DNA of 64,000 bases from Selaginella tamariscina (taxonomy: Eukaryota; Streptophyta; Lycopodiopsida; Selaginellales; Selaginellaceae), in the NCBI GenBank assembly GCA_003024785.1, contig PUQB01000519.1:114772-178771 (forward strand). The letters are read 5' to 3'. The notes under the pieces are model-generated. The model made no database searches and was not told the origin of the DNA. It saw only the letters and a program-made list of their open reading frames with translations. The stretch's first letter is position 1. Each line of letters begins with the position of its first letter. Position numbers and translations under genes: made by a program. Positions 11,516-21,843 of the stretch are shown here, piece after piece.

Positions 11516-11680
11516 CACACACACACGTATGTATGTATATATAAGGGTTTAGAGTACTATGCATCCAGTACAGTAGTTCCGTGCTGAATTTCAGTATACT
11601 AGATGGTTGATATTTGCCAAAAAGGAACACTTTAAATTAAATATAATTAATTGAATAAATTAAAAATTAAAATTATAAGT
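10005..11680. other. AT-rich spacer with microsatellites and a hairpin
   Basis: No gene seen. It contains (CT)n(TA)n(GT)n near 10289-10350, (GT)n and (GA)n near 10440-10490, a long (TA)n run near 11475-11515, and a short copy of a sequence also found at 7912 and 11690 (aacttatatacaccagaaca) at about 10600. Short open frames here consist of I/Y/H-rich microsatellite translation. Confidence 0.6.
10947..11000. repeat. Perfect 17-bp inverted repeat (hairpin)
   Basis: The arms ATGCCTTATTTATAATA (10947-10963) and TATTATAAATAAGGCAT (10984-11000) are exact reverse complements separated by a 20-base loop. It could be the end of a small MITE-like element or a cruciform. No flanking target duplication was recognised. 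Confidence 0.75.
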
Positions 11681-11682
11681 AT

Positions 11683-12430
11683 TTAAATAACTTATATACA
11701 CCAGAACATGTAATGTATTAACCTTAAAATTCTCTAAATGTATTTAAGATAAATGAATAATTAAATTAATTAATTAAACCCAGAACAATTTTAAAGGTAA
11801 AGTCCCACATATAATAAAGGAATATCCTTTTTATTAACATTTATAAAGCTAGGGTTTGAATACCCTAAATTAATATGGACAAGCAGAAAAAACAAGGTTG
11901 ATGAATGCCTATCAAACAAATTCGACAAGAGCATGATCGAGGTGCCACTAATTAGATTCGACCAGAACATGAATAAAATACCAATAATTATCTCTGCACT
12001 TGTCCTAGCTGTGACAAGTTCTTGGATAGACAATCGTCTCCGTGCCCATCTCATAACCAGACAACATATGCAATTTGCACATATTGCAAGTTAGAGTTTT
12101 TACATTGTTCCACGCAGACTGCCTAGAAGACGCCATGTCTGCATCGGAGCAGCAGGATCTACCTTGTCCACATGTAGTTCTTCTTCGAAGATGAAGCTGT
12201 TCAAGAATCACAGCCCTCACATTCATAACAGTAAAAGAGATTTAGATACATGGTTTGGACTAAGAAGAAGGCCGAGCTGTGTTTAACGGAGGCTTCCACT
12301 AAGGCTGGACAACACGTGTATAAGGTAGTTCTAAGAGAATTCCCATTTACGGTCGAAGAAGGTTTCACCGGATAACGGGACGAAGGATCATTCAGCTACT
12401 TCAAGAGATGGTGAGAAGTGAATTAATTAA
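11683..12430 (+). pseudogene. Duplicated segment B, copy 2, with truncated zinc-finger copy 4
   Basis: Matches 7905-8300. The MDKQKK start at 11875 is followed within a few codons by a stop. The later TYAICTYCKLEF core is present near 12065-12100, after which similarity to the family ends. Downstream, a 42-codon frame (MVWTKKKAELCLTEA) starts about 12251 and is unrecognised. No functional product is likely. Confidence 0.5.
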
Positions 12431-12439
12431 TTAAATAAG

Positions 12440-13172
12440 TAAGCTAGATTAATCATCAATCCTGATGATCCTCTTCTTTGACTGTTTCATGTCTCTGTGT
12501 GAAATCTCTCCATCCAGAGCTCTGTAGTTCCACCTATTGTTAGCAATCTGTAATAAGTTTCTCTTCCTGTGCCCACTTCTTTACCATATCCCTCATCTCC
12601 TCTTCGTATTCCTCGGAAGCTTTCTCCTTCTTCTCCACGGAAGTTCTTTGTTATACATGCTTTCTACCAGTTCTCCCTTGTCTAGTCTGCTTCAGCTGCC
12701 CTTTCTAGCCTTTCTAGCTTGCCCTTAACCTCATCTGGCACTCTCTTCTTTGGAGCTCCTTGTGCTCCATGCCCCTTTCTTCATCTCCTTTAACGTCTCT
12801 GTGACCGCGTCATCTTCCTCCTCCCGTTCATACTTTGCCCTTTCCGCCTTTCTTGCGTTCCTCTTCAGCTTGCTGCTTTCTCTCCCCTTTGTTTCAAGTA
12901 TTTCCTTGTCACGGAAGAGAGTGCCTTGTACAACTGCATCTTGTGCCTGAGCATGGCTTTCCCATTGCTCCACGCTGCTGCACATGAGCTAAGCCAGTGG
13001 AAATCGAGGTTACACAGCGGACAAACCAGAAGTTACAGTAGTTGCATACTGCTTCTGTTATTTCCCTTGTCGTGTACGCCGACCATAAAATGGTCGCACG
13101 AAGGCAGACCAGCCGATACAGGTGCATGATTGATTCTTTGTCGATGTCCACCTTGTCCATCGCCCTCTTCAA
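12440..13172 (-). pseudogene. IBR-like zinc-finger gene, copy 5, degenerate
   Basis: The stretch 12440-13360 is a direct duplicate of 6864-7840. The frame beginning MKRAMDKVDIDK at 13172 keeps VCNYCNFWF. It has lost the first CxxC (it reads LVCLRATIL) and the final C-x2-C and H-x4-C because of small length changes. The coiled-coil part (12985-12731 and below) is also interrupted, with several codons missing relative to copy 1. It is a decayed paralogue. Confidence 0.6.
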
Positions 13173-13329
13173 TTAATTATAGAAAAAAGGTTTACGATGT
13201 AAATCAAATAGGAATACGAACTTATTTTATACTAGTCACACGCACACACATGCACGCACGCACACACGCACACGCACACACGCACACGCACACGCACAAT
13301 ATGAACCGGACATTATATATCTAGGTTTT

Positions 13330-14016
13330 AAGTAAATTTGTTCAAATTAGAAAATATGACTTGTGGTTTTATCATAAGGAAAAAAATGGGATATAAATAA
13401 AATATTATATCATAAAAAAAAATGAACGAAAAGGCAACAGTAAATATATTGGAAGAAGACATTAAGTTAATACATTAAATTCATTCGACATGTTATTATC
13501 AATTTTAAATTTAAAATATAAATTTATAAATTTTAATGATTTTAATATTAATATATAAATTAATAGTGAATTTTTATTTAAAGATAAAAATCTCACTATT
13601 AACTTTAAATTAAAATTAAAATTTATAAATTTAATTTTAAATTAACAATATGATTTGAATACAATGTATATATATAATTATATTAAGAAGACATTAAGTT
13701 AAACTAAAATAGGACAAAAGTAATATTCGACATGTTATTATCACTTTTTAAATTTTTAAAAATATAAGTTTATTACTTTAAAAATTAAATTTTGTAAATT
13801 TAATTTTAAAATAATAATGTGATTTTAATACAATGTAATATATATAATCTAATATTTAAAATTAAACTATATACTGTATAGTTTAAAAATAAAAAATACA
13901 TTCTCTTTTAAAAATTGAGATTGATATGTAAAATAATAAACTTAAATATATTAGCATTATTTCTGGTATTAACATTATAATTTATTCAAGTTTTATTAGA
14001 AGTTTTCAACAGTGTT
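13330..14016. other. Very AT-rich spacer with a short internal duplication
   Basis: No gene. The phrase gaagacattaagttaa followed by a cgacatgttattatca segment occurs twice (about 13455-13505 and 13685-13745), a tandem duplication of roughly 230 bases. Otherwise the stretch is T/A homopolymers and AAATTTATAAA-type sequence. Confidence 0.55.
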
Positions 14017-14033
14017 TTTAGGGTTTAGGGTTT
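14017..14033 (+). promoter_or_regulatory. Telo-box-like motif upstream of the release factor gene
   Basis: TTTAGGGTTTAGGGTTT lies ten bases before the first ATG of the release factor gene. Plant telo boxes (AAACCCTAA) are known in promoters and leaders of genes for translation proteins, which fits the gene downstream. Its function here is inferred only from position and sequence. Confidence 0.5.
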
Positions 14034-14042
14034 GTTTCAAAA

Positions 14043-14336
14043 ATGCAGCAGAGAGCGTGGGCTATGGCGAGAGCACTTGTAGCTCCACAGGTAGAGCAGC
14101 ATTGTTTGGAAATGAGCAGAGGTTCAAGGAAGGCTGTGTGCGATGGCTGCATTCAGCTCTTAATTCTTGTTCTGCAACACAAATCTGAGACGTATGAATT
14201 TGTGAGTGGCAATGGTGGCTTGGATGCAATCGTAGCCAGGAATTGGCAATCAACGATGATGATCACGATTGGAAGAGCCACGCTGCCGCAATTGCACGCT
14301 CTGTCCAACTTGTTAAGACGAGAATGAAGGTGCGTG

Positions 14337-14369
<33 letters not shown>

Positions 14370-15789
14370 GTGTGTGTGTGTTGTGTGTGTGTACGTGGAT
14401 GGCGTGTTTGAACTTGGTAGCATTTACATATGTTGCACACACACACACACACACACCACACACACATATATATATTATATAGAGAGAGAGAGAGAGAGAG
14501 AGATTGAGATTGTTTATTTATATGTTATATAGATAGTACATATACGCAGCACACAAGACGCCCACATACACACGTACATTACTGATATATGATGTCTATA
14601 TAAATTGTTTAAGAGTATGTATATGTATATGTGTATACAGATGTATATGCGTGTATATAATTGAAGATCTTCATGTATTATTAATATTACTGATTTCTTT
14701 TGTATTATTATGGTTTAGTGGCAAGATGTTATATCAAGATTGAATGTATTAGAGAAGGAATTGGAGAGGCAGATTTATGGGACGATTCAACGCGGGCCAC
14801 GAAATGCAGCAGAGAATACGGATCACTTTCTTCACGTGTAAAATCCATTAAGGACATGGAGTCCCAATTGCTGGAGAATGTTGACTTAGCAGAACTTGCA
14901 CGAGAAGAGAAGGATGAACAAGTAGCATCCGTAGAGATAATGCCATGCATACAATGTGTGTCTATGTGCATGCGCATCTTCTATATGTGTTGTGTATGTA
15001 TGCATGTGTATATATACGTTTGCTGTGTAGACATTCTCATAACACATCACGGTGTGCCAGAACGCATATAGATGTGTACATAAGTATTCATAACAGAAAT
15101 AATAATACTGTAGTGCAGGAAGCAACTTCAACATTGGCTGCTTTACGTAAGACTGCAAAAGAGAAGGAGCTACTGGCCCTCTTATCTGAAAGAACACGAT
15201 GGATGCCCATGTTTTTTAGAGGTGGACATATACACACACATGTATATAATATACATTAAAAAATAAGCAAACATGATAGTGTAGTATTTGTTAATCGAGT
15301 TTATTATATCATTATATGTTAAACAGATACAAGCAGGTGCTGGTGGTGCAGAGAGCATGGACTTTGCTGCAATGCTTCTACGCATGTATATGTTATGGGC
15401 AATGCAACGTGGCTTTGAAACTTCTGTTGTTGAGGAAATGCCTGGTGAAAGAGCTGGTATCAAGGTATAAACAAATTCTTAAACTTTTAGTTATATATTG
15501 AGCTAAACTTCATTATGTAATAGCATACTTTAACTTCAACTTTAAAATGTAATAAATGTATGGATATATTAATGCAGCGTGCTACACTATCTTGAAGGCG
15601 AGTTTGCATATGGTTATGCAAAGACAGAAGTTGGAGTTCATAGGCTGGTCCGTATTTCTCCATTCGATGCAGAAGGTATGCTGCACTCAGACACATATAT
15701 AGTCTATAATAGCTGCATACGCATACATACACATAAAGTAAATGTGTGGCGTGCGTGCGTGTGTGTGTGTGTAATATATATATATACAT

Positions 15790-15825
<36 letters not shown>

Positions 15826-16467
15826 CACACACAATGGTGTAGGCCGACGTCATACTTCATTTGCTGCTGTTGCTGTGATACCAATACTGGATAATGCTGG
15901 GACGGAGATCGAAATCAACGAAGCAGATTTGATCATAGACCGATATAGATCGAGCGGTGCTGGTGGACAACACGTTAATACAACTGATAGTGCTGTACGC
16001 ATTGTTCACAAGCCTACTGGGATCACGGTTCAATGCCAAAATGAAAGGTGAATCTCTCTCTCTCTCACACACACACACATTTTGGGCATTCCTAATTAGT
16101 TATTGATATAATAACTGTGTTTGTGTTCGGTTTTGTCAGGTCACAGCATAAGAACAGGGAAAGTGCAATGGAAGTGCTACGTTCTCGATTATATCAGCTG
16201 GAGTTAACACGGAGAGCTCAAGAAAATGCACAGCATACACAGTCGCTTCATGAGATCTCATGGGGCAATCAAATCCGATCTTATGTATTACAGGTATGTG
16301 TGTGCATATTAGTTCCCTAATGAGATACTGACGCTATTTATGTTCAGCCTTACCAAATTGTGAAAGACTTAAGGACAGGCTACGAGGTGACAAATCCAAC
16401 GGCAGTTTTAGACGGTAATATCGATCCTTTTATTCTACAGTATTTAGCAAAAACAGGGGCCAGCTAG
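14043..16467 (+). CDS. prfB: Peptide chain release factor 2 (organellar, PrfB-type)
   Basis: Ends translation at UGA/UAA in an organelle by binding the stop codon and triggering peptidyl-tRNA hydrolysis. Exons by splice sites: about 14043-14329, 14719 to about 14930, 15119-15221, 15327-15464, 15578-15675, 15843-16047, 16140-16293 and 16348-16467. Visible marks are [18 protein letters not shown], the stop-reading tripeptide SPF in [18 protein letters not shown], the catalytic GGQ in [18 protein letters not shown], then [11 protein letters not shown] and a C-terminal LRTGYEV...LDGNIDPFI. The GGQ region looks closer to bacterial and mitochondrial RF2 than to the plastid PrfB1 pattern, so mitochondrial targeting is my inference. 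The N-terminal targeting region is frame-broken and the start is uncertain. One-base length changes lie near 14765, 15190 and 15590, each next to intact family sequence. They look like read errors or early decay. Confidence 0.85.
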
Positions 16468-16499
16468 CTACACTCTCAGGTAAAATTTATACTATAATC

Positions 16500-16511
16500 A
16501 TCCACACACAG

Positions 16512-16542
<31 letters not shown>

Positions 16543-16600
16543 TAGAGAGAGAGAGAGAGAGAGGGGGGGGAGGGGTGGGTGGGTGTGGGCAGGATGGCGT
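16500..16600 (+). repeat. (TA)n(GA)n(G)n compound microsatellite
   Basis: A run of TA from about 16511 to 16540, then GA to about 16562 and G-rich sequence to about 16590. It lies between the stop of the release factor and the 3 prime end of the convergent F-box gene. Confidence 0.8.
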
Positions 16601-16740
16601 CTGTCAGTTATCTAATTTCATATCTTAATGGGGCGATAATTTGCCATGTGTGTACATGCACTCATATTTCACTTAAGTATGGTGTTTTATTCAATTGCCT
16701 GTATTACTACAGATAAAGAATGGGTGAATATCTAGACGAG

Positions 16741-17857
16741 TTACGGGACAGCATCAAGCCTCGGCTCAAAAGCCATACCTTCGAAGTTAGGGCAGTCAGC
16801 AACCCACCTCCACGATTTCACATCAAAATCGAACAGCACGCCATTCTGCGAGTTATCTCTGGTAAGAAATATCAAGTTCCTCATACCAGCACAGTAGAAA
16901 CTCTCGGAAGGCATGACAAGAAAATGCTCAGCCATAACCTTAGGCATCCTACCGACTTCCCTCCATTTGAGCGTCCTCTGATCGAGGAACCATATGCATA
17001 TGGTAAACACCTGGTGCCTGACACACTTCCCCACGATTGCCACGTGACCGGAGCACTCCACCAGGTTACGGAACTGGCAGTATCCCGGTAAACGTCCGGT
17101 TTTCACTTTTGCCCAGGACTCGTGTTTCAAGTTGAAGGCGAGGAGGGAGCAGTTGTACCATCTTGGTGTGAGACAGTAGAGTATTCCGTTACAGAGAGCT
17201 ACATTTCTGGAGATTTCCTCGCCCCTTGGGAGACAGGCGGACTGCTTCCACGTATCAGCTGCTGAACTGTAGATCTCGGTTGTCCACCGGCCTGCAACCA
17301 TGACGTGGTATGTTCCTGTCTGTGAGTCGTGAACAGTGAGACAAGGGTTGGTCTGTGGTGGAAGAGCATTGGGGGAAGCTCTCTCCACGCCTTCGTCAGT
17401 GGGTTGCACACGAGGAGTGCGGTATACTCGTCATTTGCTGGTTTGTGAAGCAGACGAGTCCCCTGGAAGATGCCACCGGGAGCCTTGCGTTGCCAGGGAG
17501 GAACGCGATCGGGATGTTGTACCACTTGTCCGAACCCGGCGAGTAGCATGTGAACTTGCACCGGTCGGCCTTTATGAAGAAGAAGGTACCTTGTGAGGGG
17601 ACATGGGAGCACGTCTGGAGGAAGCTCCTGCAGGTTGAGATTGTGGACCATCTCCTGCACACAGTCTTGAACCTGAAGAATGTTTCTACGGGCAACCTGG
17701 CGAGGATCCTCTCGAGGATGTCGTCTGGCAGGTGCTTCCATAGATCGTGGTCCATTTCTTTCTCCACGCTGTTCATTTCAGGAAAGCACAGGTGGTAGTT
17801 CTTCCTGAAGCTTGCATAGAACCGCCTTGCTTCGTCAAGAAACTCATTCCGGTTCAT
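16741..17857 (-). CDS. F-box/kelch-repeat protein
   Basis: Minus-strand gene starting at 17857 (MNRNEFLDEARRF). An F-box (LWKHLPDDILERILARLPVE then FRFKTVCRRWSTI) occupies about residues 40-85 and would bind SKP1 in an SCF ubiquitin ligase. The C-terminal part is kelch-like, with repeated W-containing blades (YSPGSDKWYNI, CNPLTKAWRELPPM, YSSAADTWKQ, NLKHESWAKV, QRTLKWREVGRMP, DVKSWRWVADCP) that would recruit a substrate. It resembles plant F-box/kelch proteins of the At5g15710 kind, about 370 residues. The frame changes near 17430 and 17340. The pieces overlap in order without loss of domain sequence. No intron is needed. It is convergent with the release factor gene and divergent from the SLC35F gene. 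Confidence 0.8.
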
Positions 17858-18204
17858 TGTTTGGAGATGGACGAGCGGTTCATCTCGGCTTGTGTTTCAT
17901 ACCGTACGCAGGTGGATTCCTCCAAGGCAAGTAAGTATATGCCTGGCCTGCTTTGCTGCAAAGTTGCTCGTGTGTGTGTGCGTGTGTGTGTCTTTGCGTG
18001 AAAGTGCAGATTCGGGGTGGGCGGCCTCCAAGAGGTGTGCCCACCCCCCGTCCGAGGCTTCCAAATGCTGCCTTTCTTCTCTAGAACATTTGAATCTCTG
18101 CACCAGAGTTGCGTGCTCGATTCTCGCTCCTTCGCATCTCGTCCGTACGGACGCCCCCTCCGTACATGGTGTACGGACGGGTTTCATTTGCACGTAAGGT
18201 CGTG

Positions 18205-18209
18205 CGTAC

Positions 18210-18242
<33 letters not shown>

Positions 18243-18383
18243 TAGTCCTGACATGGGATATATGCAGTTAGGAGGTCAATATATCTACAAAGAGACGACG
18301 AGACAGGGATATTATAAGGTAGAACATTTATGTGTTGAGAAATGTTCAATCTATACGCATGATTACAGGAAGTTATGCATGGC

Positions 18384-18426
<43 letters not shown>

Positions 18427-18566
18427 TAGTCCTGACATGGGATATATGCAGTTAGGAGGTCAATATATCTACAAAGAGACGACGAGACAGGGATATTTAA
18501 GGTAGAACATTTATGTGTTGAGAAATGTTCAATCTATACGCATGATTACATGAAGTTATGCATGGC

Positions 18567-18612
<46 letters not shown>
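18205..18612 (+). repeat. Tandem duplication of about 186 bp bounded by (GT)n(GA)n
   Basis: The segment from agtagtcctgacatggg at 18241 to atgcatggcgtgtg recurs at 18427 with only a few differences. A third (GT)n(GA)n boundary follows at about 18567-18612. Each unit is therefore a unique stretch of about 135 bases framed by the compound microsatellite. No coding content. Confidence 0.85.
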
Positions 18613-19090
18613 TTCTATGAGGGAGTTTTACACGGAATAGTTATATAGATGTTACACCCACATATACACACGTATTGGCCTACATACACATAATTTTGAC
18701 ATTTCCACCGTTTTTTTTTGGACATAATATGGTGATGTCATGCATTAAATATATAAATATAATAATATTTATTTTATTAATATTATTGTAAACTAAAAAT
18801 GTACCATACTCAAGGCATGTATGAACTGAAACCTTCTTCGTGAGCCACGGAAGTGGAGGAATATACGGAGGGCGACAAAAGTATTTTATGCGTTCATAAA
18901 CATTGGCTGTGGTCCGTGTTTGGACAAAATGACCAATATTTAATTTCCTATAATAAAATAGTATATCTTTACATTTATCCTTATATGTTCGTACATTAAA
19001 CATATAAATCAGTATGCACGGATATTATATATTATACAACATAGTTTTTGTATGGGAAGTGTTAAAAGAGCGATTGTTATGTTAAAATTG
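18613..19090. other. Intergenic spacer upstream of the SLC35F gene
   Basis: AT-rich with no supported gene. A 107-residue minus-strand frame at 18680-19003 has no recognisable domain. Confidence 0.5.
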
Positions 19091-19101
19091 GTATATAAAA
19101 G
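19091..19101 (+). promoter_or_regulatory. TATA-box-like sequence
   Basis: TATATAAAAG lies about 52 bases upstream of the SLC35F start codon. The spacing to the ATG would leave a very short leader, so this is only a plausible core promoter. Confidence 0.35.
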
Positions 19102-19152
19102 TATAGATCGGGAAATTCCCAGTTTGTCGCCTATGAAAGAGAAAGGGCAGCT

Positions 19153-20717
19153 ATGGTGCATGAAGAACAGAGGGTAATATTAGAGTGGTTAATTAAATCC
19201 AACAAATGGAGAACAGTTGCTCTTGCACTGGGCCAAATTGTTTCCCTTCTTGTCACTGCCACAGGTTTCACATCTCCTTCCTCGCTCGAGAAGGTAATTG
19301 AGAGAGAGAGGAGAGAGAGGGAGGGAAAGAGGGGAGGGAGAGAGAGGGAGAGAGAGAGAGGGAGAGGGAGAGAGAGAGGGGAGAGAGGGGGAAGAGAGAG
19401 AGGGAGAGAAGAAGAGAGGAGAGGGGAGAGAGAGAGAGAGGGAGAGAGGGAGAGGGAGAGGAGACGAGGAGAGGGAGAGGGAGAGGAGAAAGGGAGACAG
19501 GGAGAGGAGGGAGGAGGGAGGAGAGGGAGAGGAGACAGGAAGGGAGGAAGGGAGGAGAGGAGAGGAGAGGGAGGGTAAGGAGGGAGAGAGGGAGGGAAGA
19601 GAGGAGAGGGAGAGGGAGGGAGAGGGAGAGAGAGAGAGGGAGGGAGGAAGAGAGGGAGAGAGAGGGAGAGGAGGAGAGGAGAGAGAGAGAGGAGGAGAGA
19701 TAGAGGAGAGAGAGAGAGATAAAGAGGGGGGAGAGAGAGGAGAGAGGAGAGAGGGAGAGAGGAGAGAGGAGAGAAGGGAGAGATAAAGAGGGAGATAGAG
19801 AGAGAGAGAGTTTCCGGTTTTGTAATCTCTATGTTCCAGGAATAAACGCTCCCACTGCACAAGCATGGTGTAATTATGCACTGCTTACTATTGTTTGCGG
19901 CAGCTTCGTGCTCATAAAAAGACCCAAAATCCAGGTATTATACATGTTAATACATATACATTATATTATATATTATATACACTTACAGAATTTATACATA
20001 TATGTAATTAATTAATAACTGTTTAATGGTAAACTAAGTTGATGTTATTTATGTACAGGTTCCATGGTATGCTTTTGTGTTCATCGCACTGGTGGACGTG
20101 GAAGCAAACTACCTAGGTAAGTTTCATTATAATTGATGTACTTTAATATAGCACACAGATTCTGATATAAATGTGGTTAAACAAAAATTTGAATTATTAA
20201 ATCAAACTGTTAAATTAAATAATATTTTAATAATTTAAACTTAATTTATTAATAATTGATGTAGTTGTCAAGGCATATCAATACACGTCACTCACAAGCG
20301 TGATGCTACTGGATTGCTGGAGTATACCATGTGTGTTATTCCTTACATGGTTGTTTCTTAAAACACGCTATAAAAAGGGGCATTTTGTTGGAGTTGGCAT
20401 ATGTATACTCGGCCTTGTTCTCGTTGTTCTCTCTGATGTCCACTCTAAAGACCGGTCTGGTACGTGTGTCTCTCTCTCTCTTTCTATATATATATATATA
20501 TATGTTGTGTGTGTCTGTGTGTGTGTGTGTATATATGTGTACATATGTGACTTCATTTCCTACACAGGAGGTAGCAATGTGATTCTAGGAGACTTCCTTG
20601 TTATTGGAGCATCCATGCTATAATCTCAAATGTCAGCGAGGTAAGTAACAAACAGCTACATACAACTAATTTATAATTCAAAATGTTTTGTATTATCTCT
20701 CACTCTCTCTCACTCAC

Positions 20718-20782
<65 letters not shown>

Positions 20783-21338
20783 TGAATATAGGAGTTCGTT
20801 GTGAAGAAAATCAATCCAGTAGAGGTTTTGGCATTTCTTGGATTCTTCGGAGCTATCATTAGCGGTGTTCAAGTGTAAGATAAATAGTTATATGTACACA
20901 CCACACCACACACACACACACATGTATAGTGCAAGTTTAATATATAAGTTAATATCCATGGTTTTGCAGGCGATTTTGGAAAGACACGAACTACTCCATA
21001 CTAAATGGACAGCGAAAGCTGTAAGTAATATTCAATAATTACACGCATACACACACATATTTATATAAACGTATATACAGTAGGATTTTATTAGCTATTT
21101 CAACTGCAGATCGGACCTTTTGTAGGATTGCTCTAGCGCAGTTTTCATTCTATCTTTTGGTCCCAGTTTTGCTACAGGTAACACACACACACACACACAC
21201 GCACACACACAGTGTATATAGCACTGATTAATCACTAAATATCAGGGTAGTGGCTCTGCAATGTTTAATCTGTCCCTTTGACGTCGGATATGTGGTCAGT
21301 TGCTATACGTGCGTTGGCTTATCATGAAGTGTCAGTGA

Positions 21339-21372
<34 letters not shown>

Positions 21373-21843
21373 GTCTCTCTCTCTATATATATATATATAG
21401 AAGAGAAGAGAGAGAGAGAGAGAGAGATATGATTCATGATTCAGTGATCTCTATCTAGATAGATAGATAGATAGAGAGGGATATATATATATATATATAT
21501 ATAGGTTTTTTCTTACTCTTGTACATCAGGTTGATTGGCTATACTTCATAGCATTCGCAACAGTCGCTATAGGGCTTTCATTATACTCTTACTTGTAAGT
21601 TACTTATACTTTACACATACACATATGTATAATACACACATAAATATAATGTATATGTTTATATTAATTATGTGTACTGTTTGAAGTGGGGAGCCAAAAA
21701 CAAAGCAACAAGGAGCACAGGCTTATGAACAGGAAGAAAATACACAAATAGGAGATATAGAAAACATATTATGCGAGAGAGACAATACAAGAGAGGAAAA
21801 GCAAACTGGAGATAATAAAACGATACAAAGTAGCGGAGAGTAA
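19153..21843 (+). CDS. SLC35F1/F2/F6-type membrane transporter
   Basis: Predicted ten-helix drug/metabolite-superfamily carrier. Exons by splice sites: 19153-19293, 19840-19934, 20059-20116, 20265-20459, 20568-20640, 20792-20874, 20970-21020, 21110-21177, 21246 to about 21330, 21530-21594 and 21687-21843. Family hallmarks are GQIVSLLVTATGF, GINAPTAQAWCNYALL, FIALVDVEANYL, VKAYQYTSLTSVMLLDCWSI, GVGICILGLVLVVLSDVH, FVVKKINPVEVLAFLGFFGA and VDWLYFIAFATVAIGLSLYSY. They fall in the right order, followed by a hydrophilic acidic tail ending IQSSGE. The substrate in plants is not established. Exon 8 and exon 9 each lack one T relative to the family reading, and exon 5 is a few bases short near 20622. 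Intron 1 holds the long purine tract. Confidence 0.85.
19297..19811 (+). repeat. About 510-bp almost pure polypurine (GA/GGA)n tract inside intron 1
   Basis: From just after the splice donor at 19294 to about 19811 the plus strand is almost only G and A, with a handful of C and T bases. It spans nearly all of intron 1 of the SLC35F gene. The complementary strand gives long S/P/L open frames that are artefacts. Mirror-symmetric purine tracts of this kind can form triplex (H-DNA). Confidence 0.95.
20700..20785 (+). repeat. (CT)n(TA)n compound microsatellite in an SLC35F intron
   Basis: CTCTCACTCTC repeats from about 20697 to 20755, then TA to about 20782, just upstream of the acceptor of exon 6. 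Similar tracts occur at 21340-21430 and 21470-21503 in the intron before exon 10. Confidence 0.85.

Noticed and set aside
19131-19881. Frames of 230-243 residues rich in S, P and L on the minus strand and R, E and G on the plus strand
   Set aside because: They are translations of the polypurine intron tract. The flanking exons and splice sites show that it is an intron.
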